64,000 nt of DNA. Origin: Schistosoma mansoni. Lineage: Eukaryota > Platyhelminthes > Trematoda > Strigeidida > Schistosomatidae. Below, piece by piece: positions 1-10,480 of the stretch (positions are counted from its first letter, which is position 1; each line of letters opens with the position of its first letter). The stretch spans positions 25,996,872-26,060,871 of the forward strand of contig NC_031495.1 in assembly GCF_000237925.1 (NCBI RefSeq), in the 5' to 3' direction. The notes below the pieces were generated by a model. The model made no database searches. It had not been told where the DNA came from and saw nothing but the letters and a program-made list of their open reading frames with translations. Position numbers and translations under genes: made by a program.

Positions 1-1638
1 TCATTGAAATATCCTCCTGAGATATTAATTGTCACACTTCCTAGAGCAGGTTAGGTGCCGCAGTTACGGTTTTCACACCATTTTATTTGTAGCTATTAGT
101 AATGATACTGTCAAACAGCCATCTAATGAGCTTCATTACAACATACATACGGGGACGTGTTCCGTACATGCTGCGCATAGTGAACTACCCTGCTGCATAC
201 TTATTCCCGAGTAGTGTCGAATAGTCCATCCAACAAGACGAGGAATTTGTATCTGAAGTAAAATCACATCACTCACGGCAGAAGTAATTTTCTGAATATG
301 AGAGGCGTTGTTCATTTAACTACTTCACCGCTAAAATGCTTCACATACAAAAAATTTTCATTAGAGATATGATTAACGGGAATCTTGGATAGTTCAGGTG
401 TTTGTCTTGTTAAGACATACCAGGATCTCGGTCAGTATGTACTCTAGTGCGCAAAAACTCAAGGATCAGACAATTCATAGAAAAGCATTTTTGGTGCCGT
501 CTCATCTTTGTCGCCTAATGTCCGAATATTTTCATAGATTAGAATAAGCTTCACGTTAACTAAGAGAGATTGTGACTTGTACTTTCGAAGGGTAGTGGGT
601 GTATTTTGTGGGACCAAAGTCCTCACTTTGACACCGTCACATCTTGATACCCTCCTGTTGAACTGCGCTCAGTGGCTTAAACTATCAGTTGAACTAGTAG
701 CGATACCTCTGAAGAGACCACAGTACTCGTTAGATTGGACTGTTCGGTTAGTCTCTGCAAAGTGCCGTCTGGGATTTCGTTGAATTGACAAAGTTGCTCT
801 AAGGGCTAGAAAATTTGACAGGAAGACCAGGTAATTGTTTTATCTGACTAGTGTCTTTCAGTAGATATTAATCAAACTCTTGAATCACGAGGCGATATAA
901 GAATCCTCAACTCATCATATCAGACTTCGATTAATGTAATAAGATGAAGATTATGAGTGCTGTGGGGATGTTGCCCAAGTATGCTTAGCATACACCATCA
1001 TTTCTTCCTAGAAAAGGTGGTACACCACTATAAGTTCCATTTCAACAAGGAAGTATTCCCAAACGCATCTGCGAATTTTTTATATTTGCGTGGGAGCTAA
1101 CGATACCAAGCAAGGGTGATCTACACTTTGGAGTCTTTAAAGTGTCGTTGTGTTCTTGGTGAACAGAAAACTTATCTCACTCAAACGTACTGAATGATTC
1201 ACTAAGGTAGTTCAACACTATTAACGGTTGAGTTTTAGTAAGTGTTGCGAATCATTATGTAAGGTTCGACTTAGTTCAATCCTCACAGATTTCTCGACAC
1301 TTATTTGTTTAAGTTCATGTGAAAGATGACTTTCGGTAAATTGGCCTGGAAAAAGTAAAAACTATTAATCCCTATATATTGTTCGACATTAAGTCTTTTG
1401 AGGTAGCGAATCTCTTGATCGTTAAACAGTTTGACATTTTACTGAAACCCTATTTACGTTTGAATATGAATACGAAACATCAACATCACGCGGCAGCTTC
1501 CTTATGCAAAGATATAACTTAAAGATTCTACTAAGAAGGAAAAGTTTTAATGTGCATTTACACAAAGAATCATCATGAGATAAAGTGTACAACAAACACT
1601 ATTATCAGGCTTCCTAGAGTACTTCAGATCAAATTATT
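1..1638. other. Downstream flank of the GrpE gene, no gene seen
   Basis: No convincing coding region, RNA gene or repeat was recognised in this stretch. The short open frames (for example 29-214 and 577-783) have no recognisable motifs and no splice context. The 3' UTR and poly(A) site of the GrpE gene on the minus strand should lie here, just below 1639. Confidence 0.5.
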
Positions 1639-1836
1639 TTAGGGTCCAAACACACCAACAAATGCCGGTCTCAGAGGTCGTCCATGTAGTTGGTAACCTA
1701 CTTTTGTGACCACAGCGACTGTATTCTTTTCCTTTCCAGCCTCCAAGGGAGCTTGGAACACAGCTTCATGAATATTTGGGTCAAAATGTTCGCCAACTTC
1801 TGGGGAAATCTGGACTAAGTTATGACGGGAGAAAAC
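1639..1836 (-). CDS. GRPEL1: GrpE gene, exon 3 (beta domain, C-terminus)
   Basis: 198 nt including the TAA stop. It follows a pyrimidine-rich acceptor ending ATTATTAG (1844-1837). It encodes VFSRHNLVQISPEVGEHFDP, the conserved NIHEAVFQAP turn and the closing beta strands VAVVTKVGYQLHGRPLRPA. This is the most conserved part of the family and makes the identification secure although it is 5.8 kb from exon 2. Confidence 0.93.
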   Translation of the reverse strand, partial: VFSRHNLVQISPEVGEHFDPNIHEAVFQAPLEAGKEKNTVAVVTKVGYQLHGRPLRPAFVGVFGP

Positions 1837-4800
1837 CTAATAATATGTAACAAAAAAGAAATACTTAAATTTAAGCCAAGACATTTGAAAACCAGAAGCT
1901 ACTATAGCCGCTTTTATTTTGTCTAATGAGCTTTTTAAGATGGTTGTGACATATCATTATGAGTTTGGGTTTTAAAACAAATGGTGTAGTTGTAATAAGT
2001 TTATTTTGATTCATTGCATTTGTGATTAAGCTCATGGAAAACGATTACACTTATGAAAGAATCTAATTAGCGTTTTTCAGTTTTTTTTCTAACATGCTGA
2101 AGCTTAGTGGACAGTAAATATGTAGTACACGTTGCGCCGCAACTTATTTAAACACGTACATATTGGTACGAAGGGGCACCAGATACATATGCGCCACACA
2201 AAACAATGAGAATGGGAAGATGCGTATAAATAATAAAAAAATAGTATGAGAAAAAAGAGAAGAGTTAAGAAAGTTATAACTACTCTTCATGAAGAAAGTA
2301 AAAGAAGGTTACAGCAGGCTCGCCACTGGCTTCTATTCTGAGCCATATCCGATAACGTCTCTAGCCACTGTGTTGCACCATCTCTCGGACCCCAGCCAGG
2401 GAGTCATGAAGGACCAACAGAAGCTAGTCCTTTGCAGCTTTCTTTCATACCACGACACCATGTCATATACTGACCTCCTCTCTGCTTTTTCCAACCAGTC
2501 CCAGAGTCGGCAAATAATGCACGTTGTGGAAGTCTCTGGGACGACATTCGTAAAACATGTCCAAGCCACCGAAGTCGGTGTTTCAAGATGGTGACACCAA
2601 TTGAATTATCGTCTCGGCGCCCGAACACACGATGTCGAACCTCTGCATTACTAACATGGTGCTGCCACTGGGTGTCAGCAATCCTTCGGAGACAACGATG
2701 ATTGAACACAGAGAGTAGTCTAACATCCTCAACTCGGAGAGGCCAGGTTTCACAAGGATAGAGCAAAACTGCTCTCACAGACGCGTTGTAGATCCGACCT
2801 TTTACAGCCAGACTAACATCACGAAGGCGCCAAAGATGACCCAGATTGGCATAAGCCGCTCTGGCTTTCATTATACGTGCATCAATCTCATCACTCACGC
2901 CACCACCAGCACTTATATAGCTGCCTAGATACACGAACTTCTCGACTACTTCAATCTGCTCACCATCTAGGGTGAGTACAGGATGAGAATCCTGCCAGTC
3001 TTGTAGGAGCACTTTGCACTTGGAGGGTGCAAAGCACATGCCGTACCTGCGGACACTGATTGCCAACTGATTAAGTGCGGATTGCATGCCTTGGGCATTA
3101 TCGCACAGTAAGACAATATCATCCGCATACTCAAGGTCGAGAAGTCGTTCTCCAGGCAGCAGATCCACACCGCCATTACTTACATCCATCAGAGCTGTTT
3201 CCAGGATGTCGTCGATGGCAAAGTTGAAGAGGAATGGTGAGATTGGGCAACCCTGCCTAACCCCACTGCTTGAATGGAACAAGGGAGAAAGGTGGTTGTA
3301 TGCCCTCACTCTGCCTGAGGTGTTCGTATACAGGGCCTTTAAGATGTTAATGAACTTCTCAGACACACCCTTCTTCAATAGACAATCCCAGAGAACAGTC
3401 CTGTCCAACGAATCGAAGGCAGTCCTGATATCAAGAAACACTACGATTGTTGGCCTGCGATAAGTATGACGGTGTTTTAACATTTGGCGGAGGGTGAAGA
3501 TGTGATCAATGCATCCTCGACCAGAACGAAAACCAGCCTGCTCCTCGCGAGTCAATCGTTCTCGGGTTTTAAACAACCTACGAAGAATGACAGGAGCCAA
3601 TAGTTTGAACGCAATCGGAGGTAGACTTATCCCCCGATAGTTGTTACAGGAACAACGTGAACCCTTTTTAAAGATAGGGACGACTATTGACTCATTCCAT
3701 GATGTTGGAACACTTTCTTGCTCCCAAACCTTTGCAAACAACACAGTCAGTTCCTTAGCCGGAAAGTCACCACCATCTTTAAAAAGAGCCGGAGGTAAAT
3801 CATCTGGGCCCGGCGATTTGTAACGTTTCAAGATTTGGAGTTCCTTGCGGACTTCCGCCTCGTTTGGTGGATCAGTCGTCACCGGCCATGGGGGGCAGGA
3901 CAAACTGGTTGATGTTGCCGGAGCAGCAGGCCAGTTGAACTGCCCTTCGAAAAATTCCGCCCATCGTCCAAGACGTCGAGAGATGTTAGTGATTGGCATC
4001 CCATCATCCTTGTAGATTGTTTCACTCACACCAGACTTGTTGCTGCCAGTGGCTCGGATGAGTTGGAAGAGCTTCCGGCAGTTACCAGATGCAGCTGCTG
4101 CTTTCATCTCACTGTCACGCTCCGACCACCAGGCTTCTCGGTCCTTACGCAAGCCTTGCCCGATTTCATTACGTAACAGCCTTCGTTTGTGGTCAAACTC
4201 ACGGTCACCCAGAGTAGACCGACGGGCTTCGATCAGTTGTAAGGAGCCAGAAGAAACCCAGTGCTTGTAAGCGGGACGTTTCGCGAAGCCGCAAGCAGCT
4301 TTACTCGCCATTTTCATGGCGTCATGAAGTTGCAACCAATGCTCATCTATACTTTTCGGTGGGATGGTAGCTAGCCTAGAAGCTAGTTCGGCTCGATACT
4401 TACTGGCAACAGAAGTTGCAGCCAGTTTACTAACATCGATCCGTTGATGGCAGTCAATCCTTCGGCCACTGAAAAGTAAGGTAAGATTGGCGCAGACCAG
4501 GGCATGATCAGACTCCAGATAGGTACTCCAAAAGGAGCGGCAGTCTTGTACATAACCACGCCAGCGGTAGCTGATCGCGATGTGATCAATCTGAGTCCAG
4601 GCTTGAGATGCAGAGGGAGGACGCCAGGTTGCACACCGGCGATGATTGTGCTGGAAGTTAGTGCTAACCAGAAACAGGTTGTAGGCTGTGCACAGTTGCG
4701 GCAAACGGTCTCCGTTATCTGTCCTGCAACCAACAAGTCCTCATCGGCCACCTAAACGACTCTCTTCTGTGCCTAGACGCCCGACCTGCGCATTCAAGTC

Positions 4801-7800
4801 TCCGGCTAATACTACAATATCTGTCGGACGCGCTTTCTGGAGAAGAACAGTTAATTGGTGGTAAAACTTATCCTTGATTGCATCCGGGCTGCTATCTGTC
4901 GGGGCATAGGCGGAGATGACGAAAAGATACCGTTTCTCACGCCGGTTTCTTCTCACTTTGATGGAACTTTCTAATCTAACAGCACATAACCGACTGTTAA
5001 TGGGGATCCAATCGATCAGTGCTGCCTCAGCTCTAGCGCTTAGTGCGACATCAACGCCAGCAAGACCAGACGAAGATGCCACAGGGTCCCCGGATAAGCG
5101 CACGTGAAACAAGCTTTTCGAAGCGACAGATGGAGAGCGAATTTGTAGTACTTCACTAGAGTCTTGAATATGGGTCTCGGATAGACAACAGACGTCGACA
5201 TTAAGACTTTCTAAAAACATAGCCAGATCTATCTGCATTAGTGTGCGAACATTGAAGGAAGCCAGCTTGAACGGCGTACGTGGTTTCAGAAAGACTGCTT
5301 CAGTATTCATAATCAGTGGAAGCATTCACTTTCGACCAGACAGCGACTAGAGATCGTTTAGATAGGACAGAGTTTCCACCATGGACGAGCTGTTGTATAA
5401 GTTGAAAAGTAAGGATACATAAATTGGGAATAAAAAGGAGTGGATAAGCGACATGGTAAATAATAATAATAATAATGTAAATTGCCTGGCATATAGTAAG
5501 CGCGTAAATGGGATTGTCAGTAGAAGTCATCATTTCATTTATTTGTGTCATTTATTTTTGTGAGGGCTGTGATACTGCCCGGGTGCCCAAACTGAAGCAG
5601 GTAGTTTTCTTAGGGGGCTACACCCTGAGCCTTTGACCTGAAGGTCTAACCCATAAGTCAGTGGAGCATCGTGAGGAGATGCAGTCCCATGGTAGCCGGT
5701 GACTAACAATTGGTTCATGTGCCATTTGTTCCCTCAGGATACTGGAGCCCATGTACACTATTGGTTTGGAATCAGGGTTTTCCAACTCCTCTAGGTGGAC
5801 TTTCCGTGTCCATCAACCCGGTTAAAGCGCCGGACATTCGCTTTTCGTCCTCTCACTTTCGTGAACAACACCGCCGCCACGAGAAGGCAGTGAGTAGGAC
5901 TTCCGTGGCAGAGGCTATATACGTGTGGTCATGTGAGAGCATTTCGAGAGGGAGAGCGGACTCTTCGGGGAAAATATAATTAAGCGAGCCGATAATAACT
6001 AGATTTTACAGAAAACACACAGGAGTAATAACACAACTCGAAATTTATTATTACCAATTGATTTAGAGCGTTCAAAGATAGTACTAAGAGTTGACATGAT
6101 AATAATAAGCGAGGAAGCTTTTGAACCTTGAATATACGAAACTTTCCTACAATGTTATGAAATTCAGATTACAATGGTCATAACCAACCTCCGCATATAT
6201 AGTGTATACATTAAACCGGTGAAGTACCACGAGATTTTTTGGTAAACCACTAGCAAGTGTCCATGGTAATCAAGAGAGTATCTGTAAAAGTGGAGAAGTC
6301 AAAGTTGAATTTGTCAAGCCCTATTCCTCTCTGTTCAAACTTTATGTTAGCCTTGAACTGTCTGTTTATTACAATACGAAGCTCCTAATTGAATTCACTT
6401 ATGCCCGTTGCTCCGCGCCTAGGGGCATAGGCCGCCAACCAGGATTCTCCAACCCACTCTGTTCTGGGCAATCATTTCCAGTTGCCACTCACCTCTTAGA
6501 TGTTCTTCTCCAGTTCCCGATGCAATGTGTTCTCTGACTTGCTTCATAAGGCGGTTGGATGATTTCCACGGTGTATGTCCTATCTACCTCCAACGTATTT
6601 CTTCAATTTCTTCAGCTAAAAATCGGTCTGTTTTCTCGCATATTACGTTGTTGCTGATGGTAGTCTCTTGTGTAGACAACTGTCTATAAATAGCTCTACA
6701 AGTTTTAGCTCCGTCCAGTCGAACTGTCTTGACGTTCGTATTGAAGATTCCGACTTTGATGTTGGCTGACAATTGTTTGAGTTCCATATTTTCTTCGACT
6801 GTGTGAATGCTGCCCTTCTTTACCAATCCTTGTCTTTACGTTTGCATCGATGATGCTGACCAGATACGTGGAAGTTTCCACCTCTTCCAGAGCTCCTCCA
6901 CCAAGTGTGACTTGGTTAGTGCTCTTCATGTTGTATTTCAGGATCTTTGTCTTTTTCTTTACGTTGAGGCCTACTGCTGCTACGCTGGCTGTCTTCACTT
7001 GCATTTGTTAGTGTATAGGGTAGAAGGGCTAAGTCATCTGCAAAGTCCGAGTCGTCTAGTTGCATACCAGCTACCCATTGTATTCCGTGCTTTTCCTGAG
7101 ATATGGATGTTCCCATAATTCAATCGGCCACCAGAAGAAAAAAGGTGAGAGTAGACAGCCTTGTCTGACAACGGTCTTAACTTGGAATGCATCTGTCAGA
7201 TGTCCTCCATGGACGACTCTGCAGTGTAGTCCGTCGTGTGAATTCCGTATGATATTGACGATCTTATCAGGTACACTATGGTGCTCCAAATGGAAGCAAT
7301 GGTAAATTCACTATTTTGAAATCCCATCGCCGTTTATATAACTTTGTAGTGTACAGTCTCGTGGCGTTATCTGAATGAGTAGCCGAAAACGTCAACTGGG
7401 TTCCTACAAATGATGTTTTCACCTTAGACTTATAACTGGGGACACATGTATTTGTACACTATACAGTATAGCCATGTGTTTCTCCTGTAACTTATTCACT
7501 CTCGATTACTTAGAACGACTTTGTAGTGTAGACAAAGGGAGAGGTTTGGTTCAATATCTACAAAAAACAAATAAACTGAACCACACAGAAGTGCCACGCA
7601 ATTTATAGGAAATTTTCGAAATATAGGGTGTGACCCCAAAAGCTCTTACCTTGAACAATTGGCTTTCTGTCAATACTAAGCCATGGTACAAATTAGCGAA
7701 CGGAGGATTAACTCCATCTTTTAATTGATCTTGAGGAGCTGATTTAGTAGCAGATGTTAAAATATCAGCCACTTCCAGTAAATCTTTGCATAAACTTTGG

Positions 7801-8155
7801 ATACCGAATAATTTTGCTTCATCTATCTGTTTCATCAAACGTTTCCGCATGTTTTCTGACTCGGCGAGTGCCCTTTTATATTTGTCGTCTAAGTTATTAT
7901 AATTTTCAGTTATTTTCTGCATTTCAGTCTTTAAAGATTCTATTTCTTTATCACTTTCCTTCGGTGTTGACTCCTCAACGGTTTCTGTGCTAAATTTACG
8001 ATTGAGATGCAATCCAAAGTAGCCTTTTACAACAGAAGTCACAGGGCAACTAGCGTAAAATAATAAACAAAGATGAAGACTTACCGAAACTTTTCCAAGT
8101 GTGTTGTATCTAGATGAACACTACGCGAAAATCTAGAGACAATGCTTAGAGCCAT
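1639..8155 (-). CDS. GRPEL1: Mitochondrial GrpE-like co-chaperone (three exons, complete)
   Basis: The product is the nucleotide-exchange factor of mitochondrial Hsp70: it releases ADP from the chaperone during protein import and folding in the matrix. Exons are 8155-8085, 8049-7650 and 1836-1639, joined at GT-AG sites in phases 2 and 0, giving 222 residues, close to the usual size of animal GrpE (about 217). The start ATG (complement of 8153-8155) opens a basic, Ser/Arg-rich leader (MALSIVSRFSRSVHL), as expected for a matrix-targeting peptide. Residues about 50-95 form the charged coiled coil (KESDKEIESLKTEMQKI), followed by the ENMRKRL segment. The last exon carries the beta-domain signature FDPNIHEAVFQAP and ends VGYQLHGRPLRPAFVGVFGP before a TAA stop. 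Intron 1 is 35 bp; intron 2 is 5,813 bp and holds two LINE insertions. Family assignment is firm; no frame break is seen. Confidence 0.93.
2287..4704 (-). pseudogene. LINE reverse transcriptase and C-terminal domain
   Basis: A 766-residue open frame (4704-2404) plus 38 codons beyond an internal stop. It begins in the end of the endonuclease (TQIDHIAISYRW, then SDHALV), runs through the reverse transcriptase fingers (YKSPGPDDLPPALFKDG), palm (FLDIRTAFDSLDR, SSSGVRQGCPISPF) and the active site YADDIVLL, and ends in the RTE-type tail ([24 protein letters not shown]). After the stop the same frame continues [20 protein letters not shown] and closes with LLLLSS. The single stop looks like CpG decay in an otherwise young copy. 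Confidence 0.9.
4741..5325 (-). pseudogene. LINE endonuclease domain (open frame, N-terminal part)
   Basis: 194 residues of an exonuclease-endonuclease-phosphatase-family domain that nicks target DNA for reverse transcription. Motifs in order: KLASFNVRTL (strand 1), CCLSETHIQ (catalytic Glu), ISAYAPTD, and VVLAGDLNAQVG (catalytic Asp and Asn). The frame breaks just after EESRLGG; the homologous continuation (DEDLLVAGQITET) is in another frame, and the third segment with TQIDHIAIS (the second catalytic block) is in the frame of the reverse transcriptase. Confidence 0.85.
5560..5975 (-). mobile_element. LINE 5' region, homologous to the abundant short repeat
   Basis: This 415-bp stretch directly upstream of the LINE reading frame, in the same orientation, matches the body of the ~500-bp short repeats at 24.5, 37.5, 41.3, 56.2 and 58.5 kb (for example the block with CCATGGGACTGCATCTCC and the block ATGTCCGGCGCTTTAACC). 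Similarity stops near the CAGCCCTCACA motif at 5568-5560, where the LINE goes on into its coding region and the short repeats jump to the LINE's 3' tail. No short-repeat tail lies between it and the LINE, which argues that it is the LINE's own leader and not a separate insertion. Confidence 0.7.
6390..7300 (-). mobile_element. SR2-like RTE LINE fragment (5'-truncated, decayed)
   Basis: Minus-strand remnants of reverse transcriptase in order: DKIVNIIRNSHDGLHCRVVH, VVRQGCLLSPF, DDSDFADDLALLPYT (active site as FADD), VGLNVKKKTKILKYNMKSTN, STYLVSIID, IKVGIFNTNVKTVRLDGAKT and, near 6430, AQNRVGWRILVGGLCP. These blocks match the SR2-type RTE elements of schistosomes and differ clearly from the LINE at 2143-5975. 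Frames change several times and stops are frequent, so the copy is dead. It lies within GrpE intron 2. Confidence 0.85.
7650..8049 (-). CDS. GRPEL1: GrpE gene, exon 2 (coiled coil and core)
   Basis: 400 nt from the acceptor GCTAG (8054-8050) to the donor AAG|GTAAGAG at 7650/7649. It encodes the long helix and the helical core: NNLDDKYKRALAESENMRKR, then LLEVADILTSA and ANLYHGLVLTESQLFK. The exon ends exactly after the lysine, in phase 0, which matches the phase of exon 3. Confidence 0.92.
8085..8155 (-). CDS. GRPEL1: GrpE gene, exon 1 (mitochondrial leader)
   Basis: 71 nt coding for 23 residues plus two bases, ending CG before the donor GTAAG (complement of 8084-8080). The peptide is hydrophobic and arginine/serine-containing without acidic residues in its first 15 positions, the composition of a mitochondrial presequence. 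The next intron is only 35 bp, a size common for 5' introns in schistosome genes. Confidence 0.85.
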
Positions 8156-9439
8156 AAGCAACTGTTGTAAAAATTAGTTTGCTGTACAGATAATCAAATA
8201 TATTTTGTCACAGTAACGAGTTCTATACAAAAGTAAATAAAATAATGCGTTGACGTATGATATAATATACATAATGGCATAAGGTACACTAAGTCCTCTT
8301 ACAATTATTTAAACACATTGGCAATATGTGAACATGCTTACACAATAGCAATTTATTTATGCAGGTTATGTAAAAACAGACGAGATCAATTAAATAAATT
8401 CACTTGGTAACCACCGTCTTAATGTACATAATTTTGTTTAGTGTGTTCTAGGTGCTGCCAAATATTAGCTAAGTCAGAACCAAACAAAAGCGAAAGCTCA
8501 TCATTTTGTTTTGATGAAATATGCTGTGATCCTGATATTGACAGGTCACATGAAGATAATACTGGGTATCTTCTTAAAGATCAGTGTTTACCATGAAAGA
8601 GAATCTTTTGATAAGTAACGGAAAACCTGGAAGCCTGCAGGGTTTCGGTAAATTACATCCTTGATTGTGATTATTCCTTCCAAATTTATGAAGATATTTT
8701 CAAAATTCGTGATAGTGGACAAAACTTGGACGAGAAGTCTCTTCTGATGCCGAAGACAAAGAAAGAGTAAACGGGGTGCTATCTGGATGGAAACTTGTGG
8801 GAAGTGTATAGCAAGGTATGACTTAAGGCCCTTGGACTTTGTGCTTTAAGATGGTCCAAAAGTTGATGCTTAAAGATTGTCCCCAGTAATAGTTCATCAA
8901 TGTACACTAGTAACCGTAATTATCACTACGTTTCCTGTAACAGTCACTTTAGAGAAACTTTGACGATGATGTGTGTAAGACTTCATACTCCATCTGAGTT
9001 AGACCATATCTGGAATATTGTATTCTAGCGGCTAATACATGTCTCATTACTGAAATCGTTTTGACGTGTTTACTAAATGCTAGCTTACACACTCGACTTT
9101 CAGCCACAATGCAAGAGAACTAGTGAAACTCCTCAAAACCTATAACATATAAACTAGACGCCAATTGTCAGACAACTCCCTTTTAAAGTGCTTTTAAATT
9201 GTAAGTACTATGTTAAACACAGAACTTTCCGATCTTTTCCATGAAAACTAGTCTGATCCGAACACCCATAATCCTTCTGCTCGGTCCACGATAACTTATT
9301 CCAGACGCTAGTACAGAAATGTCCAGAAAGCGCGGTCAGAATAACCCAGACTGCTTGTTTTCCCAGTTGGAAGATTAGAAAGGTATGTTTGAATAATCTG
9401 CTCTAACAATGGACGCGTTCAGAAGACCGAGTGTTCGCA
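8156..9439. other. GrpE upstream region, no other gene seen
   Basis: The stretch should contain the promoter of the GrpE gene (next to 8156), but no core promoter element is convincing. The rest is AT-rich and without recognisable coding or repeat structure. Confidence 0.4.
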
Positions 9440-9915
9440 TAGATAATTGACACTTCTGAATACCATGGAATGGCAGAGCATAGGGAGGAATTGCTCTCCT
9501 CGAAATGCTCCCACACGGCCACTGCCCAGAAAGTTCTATACAGTGGCTTTTCGTGGTGACGGACGCAAAGCGAGTGCTTGGCAGTTAAAATGTGTTGTTG
9601 AGCATGAAGGACCCATCTAGTAGTGGAGTTGGAAAACTCTGATTTCAAGACTGTGGTACACATGGCCCCCACAATCCTGAGCGAACAAATGGCACATAAC
9701 CTATTTTTGGTCACCGGCTACAATGGAACTGCATCTCCTAACTTTGCTTAATTGCCTTATGGGTTAGATTTCTGGATTAAAGGCTTAGGAAGTGACCCAC
9801 TAGGAAAACCACCTGTTTCAGTTCTGGCATTCGAGAAGCGTTCTAGTCTACACACATTTTGTGGCGCATATTTACTTTGGTGCCTTTTTGTACCTATGCT
9901 TGTGTTTAAATAGTA
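9440..9915 (+). mobile_element. LINE-derived short repeat, old full-length copy
   Basis: Diverged plus-strand copy of the ~500-bp short repeat: head with CTCTCCTCGAAATGCTC, body with GGTCACCGGCTACAATGG and GACTGCATC-like blocks, and the tail TTGTGGCGCATATTTA followed by TGTACC and TTTAAATAG. It is clearly more mutated than the copies at 24.5, 56.2 and 58.5 kb. Confidence 0.75.
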
Positions 9916-10089
9916 AAGTAGATGACCGACCTATCTACTATCTTTGTTGAAGAAGTTAGGTTGTATTCTGAGTCTGTGAAGTTTGACTCTTTAACGCCTA
10001 ACATCATTGTTCAGCTCTAGATGTTACTTTAACATTGTGAAGTAGGTAATATAATATACTTTTTAAGTAAAGAAACAATTTAAATAAAA

Positions 10090-10480
10090 ATGATTCTGAA
10101 AAGTTATGGAAAGCCTGGCCAATAACCAAGTGAAGTTTATGGAGCGAAATGGAAGCATTAAAGAGAGATAGGATGGCTTCAGGAAAGGTAGGTTGTGAAG
10201 TTTGAATATCTTGATAGTGTAGGATAGCTTGACAAACTGGTGAGATCGGAAAGTTGGTTTATACCGCTTATTGATTTTGACAACTCATTTGACATCATGT
10301 CACCAAGTTTCCTGACTACTAGGGTAATGGTGTGGGTCTTAATGACCACTTCTATCCTGGATGTGAAGGAATTTTTATACCAAGGTCGAGTGTGTCCAAG
10401 CTTTAGTGCCGATATCTAGTGTACAGCATGAAGCCATCCTAGGTTATAACCTTTTCTGCATATTAATCAGTGATAATTCA
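10090..10480 (+). mobile_element. Very decayed RTE reverse transcriptase remnant
   Basis: Broken frames give pieces such as GFRKG, LIDFDNSFDIMSPSFL (compare the FIDFKKAFDSV block of RTE palms) and YQGRVCPS. The order of the blocks fits an RTE element on the plus strand, but no continuous frame survives. Assignment is tentative. Confidence 0.4.

Larger units (their letters stand above)
2143..5975 (-). mobile_element. RTE-clade LINE, near full length, SR3/Perere-3-like
   Basis: About 3.8 kb of non-LTR retrotransposon in the minus orientation inside GrpE intron 2. From its 5' end it has: a ~410-bp leader (5975-5560) homologous to the short repeats elsewhere in the window; an apurinic-type endonuclease (FNVRTL, SETHIQ, GDLNAQVG); reverse transcriptase (QAGFRSGRGC, YADDIVLL); the C-terminal block RLRWLGHVLRM; a stop at 2289-2287; and a 3' UTR ending in an A/T-rich TTTAAATAA tail. 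RTE elements end in short microsatellite-like tails rather than poly(A), as here. The copy is nearly intact: I count two frame breaks in the endonuclease-linker region (about 4755-4700) and one in-frame stop at 2404, where CGA in the sister copy at 42.3 kb reads TGA. No target duplication was identified. Confidence 0.88.

Noticed and set aside
3086-3463. Plus-strand frames within 2.9-5.1 kb
   Set aside because: All are antisense shadows of the LINE endonuclease and reverse transcriptase.
5455-5475. AAT microsatellite as a CRISPR-like or satellite array
   Set aside because: It is a simple trinucleotide run of about six units; CRISPR arrays are not expected in an animal genome and none were seen.
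7754-7993. Plus-strand open frame opposite the GrpE exon
   Set aside because: It is the antisense shadow of exon 2, whose minus-strand product has clear GrpE motifs and splice sites.
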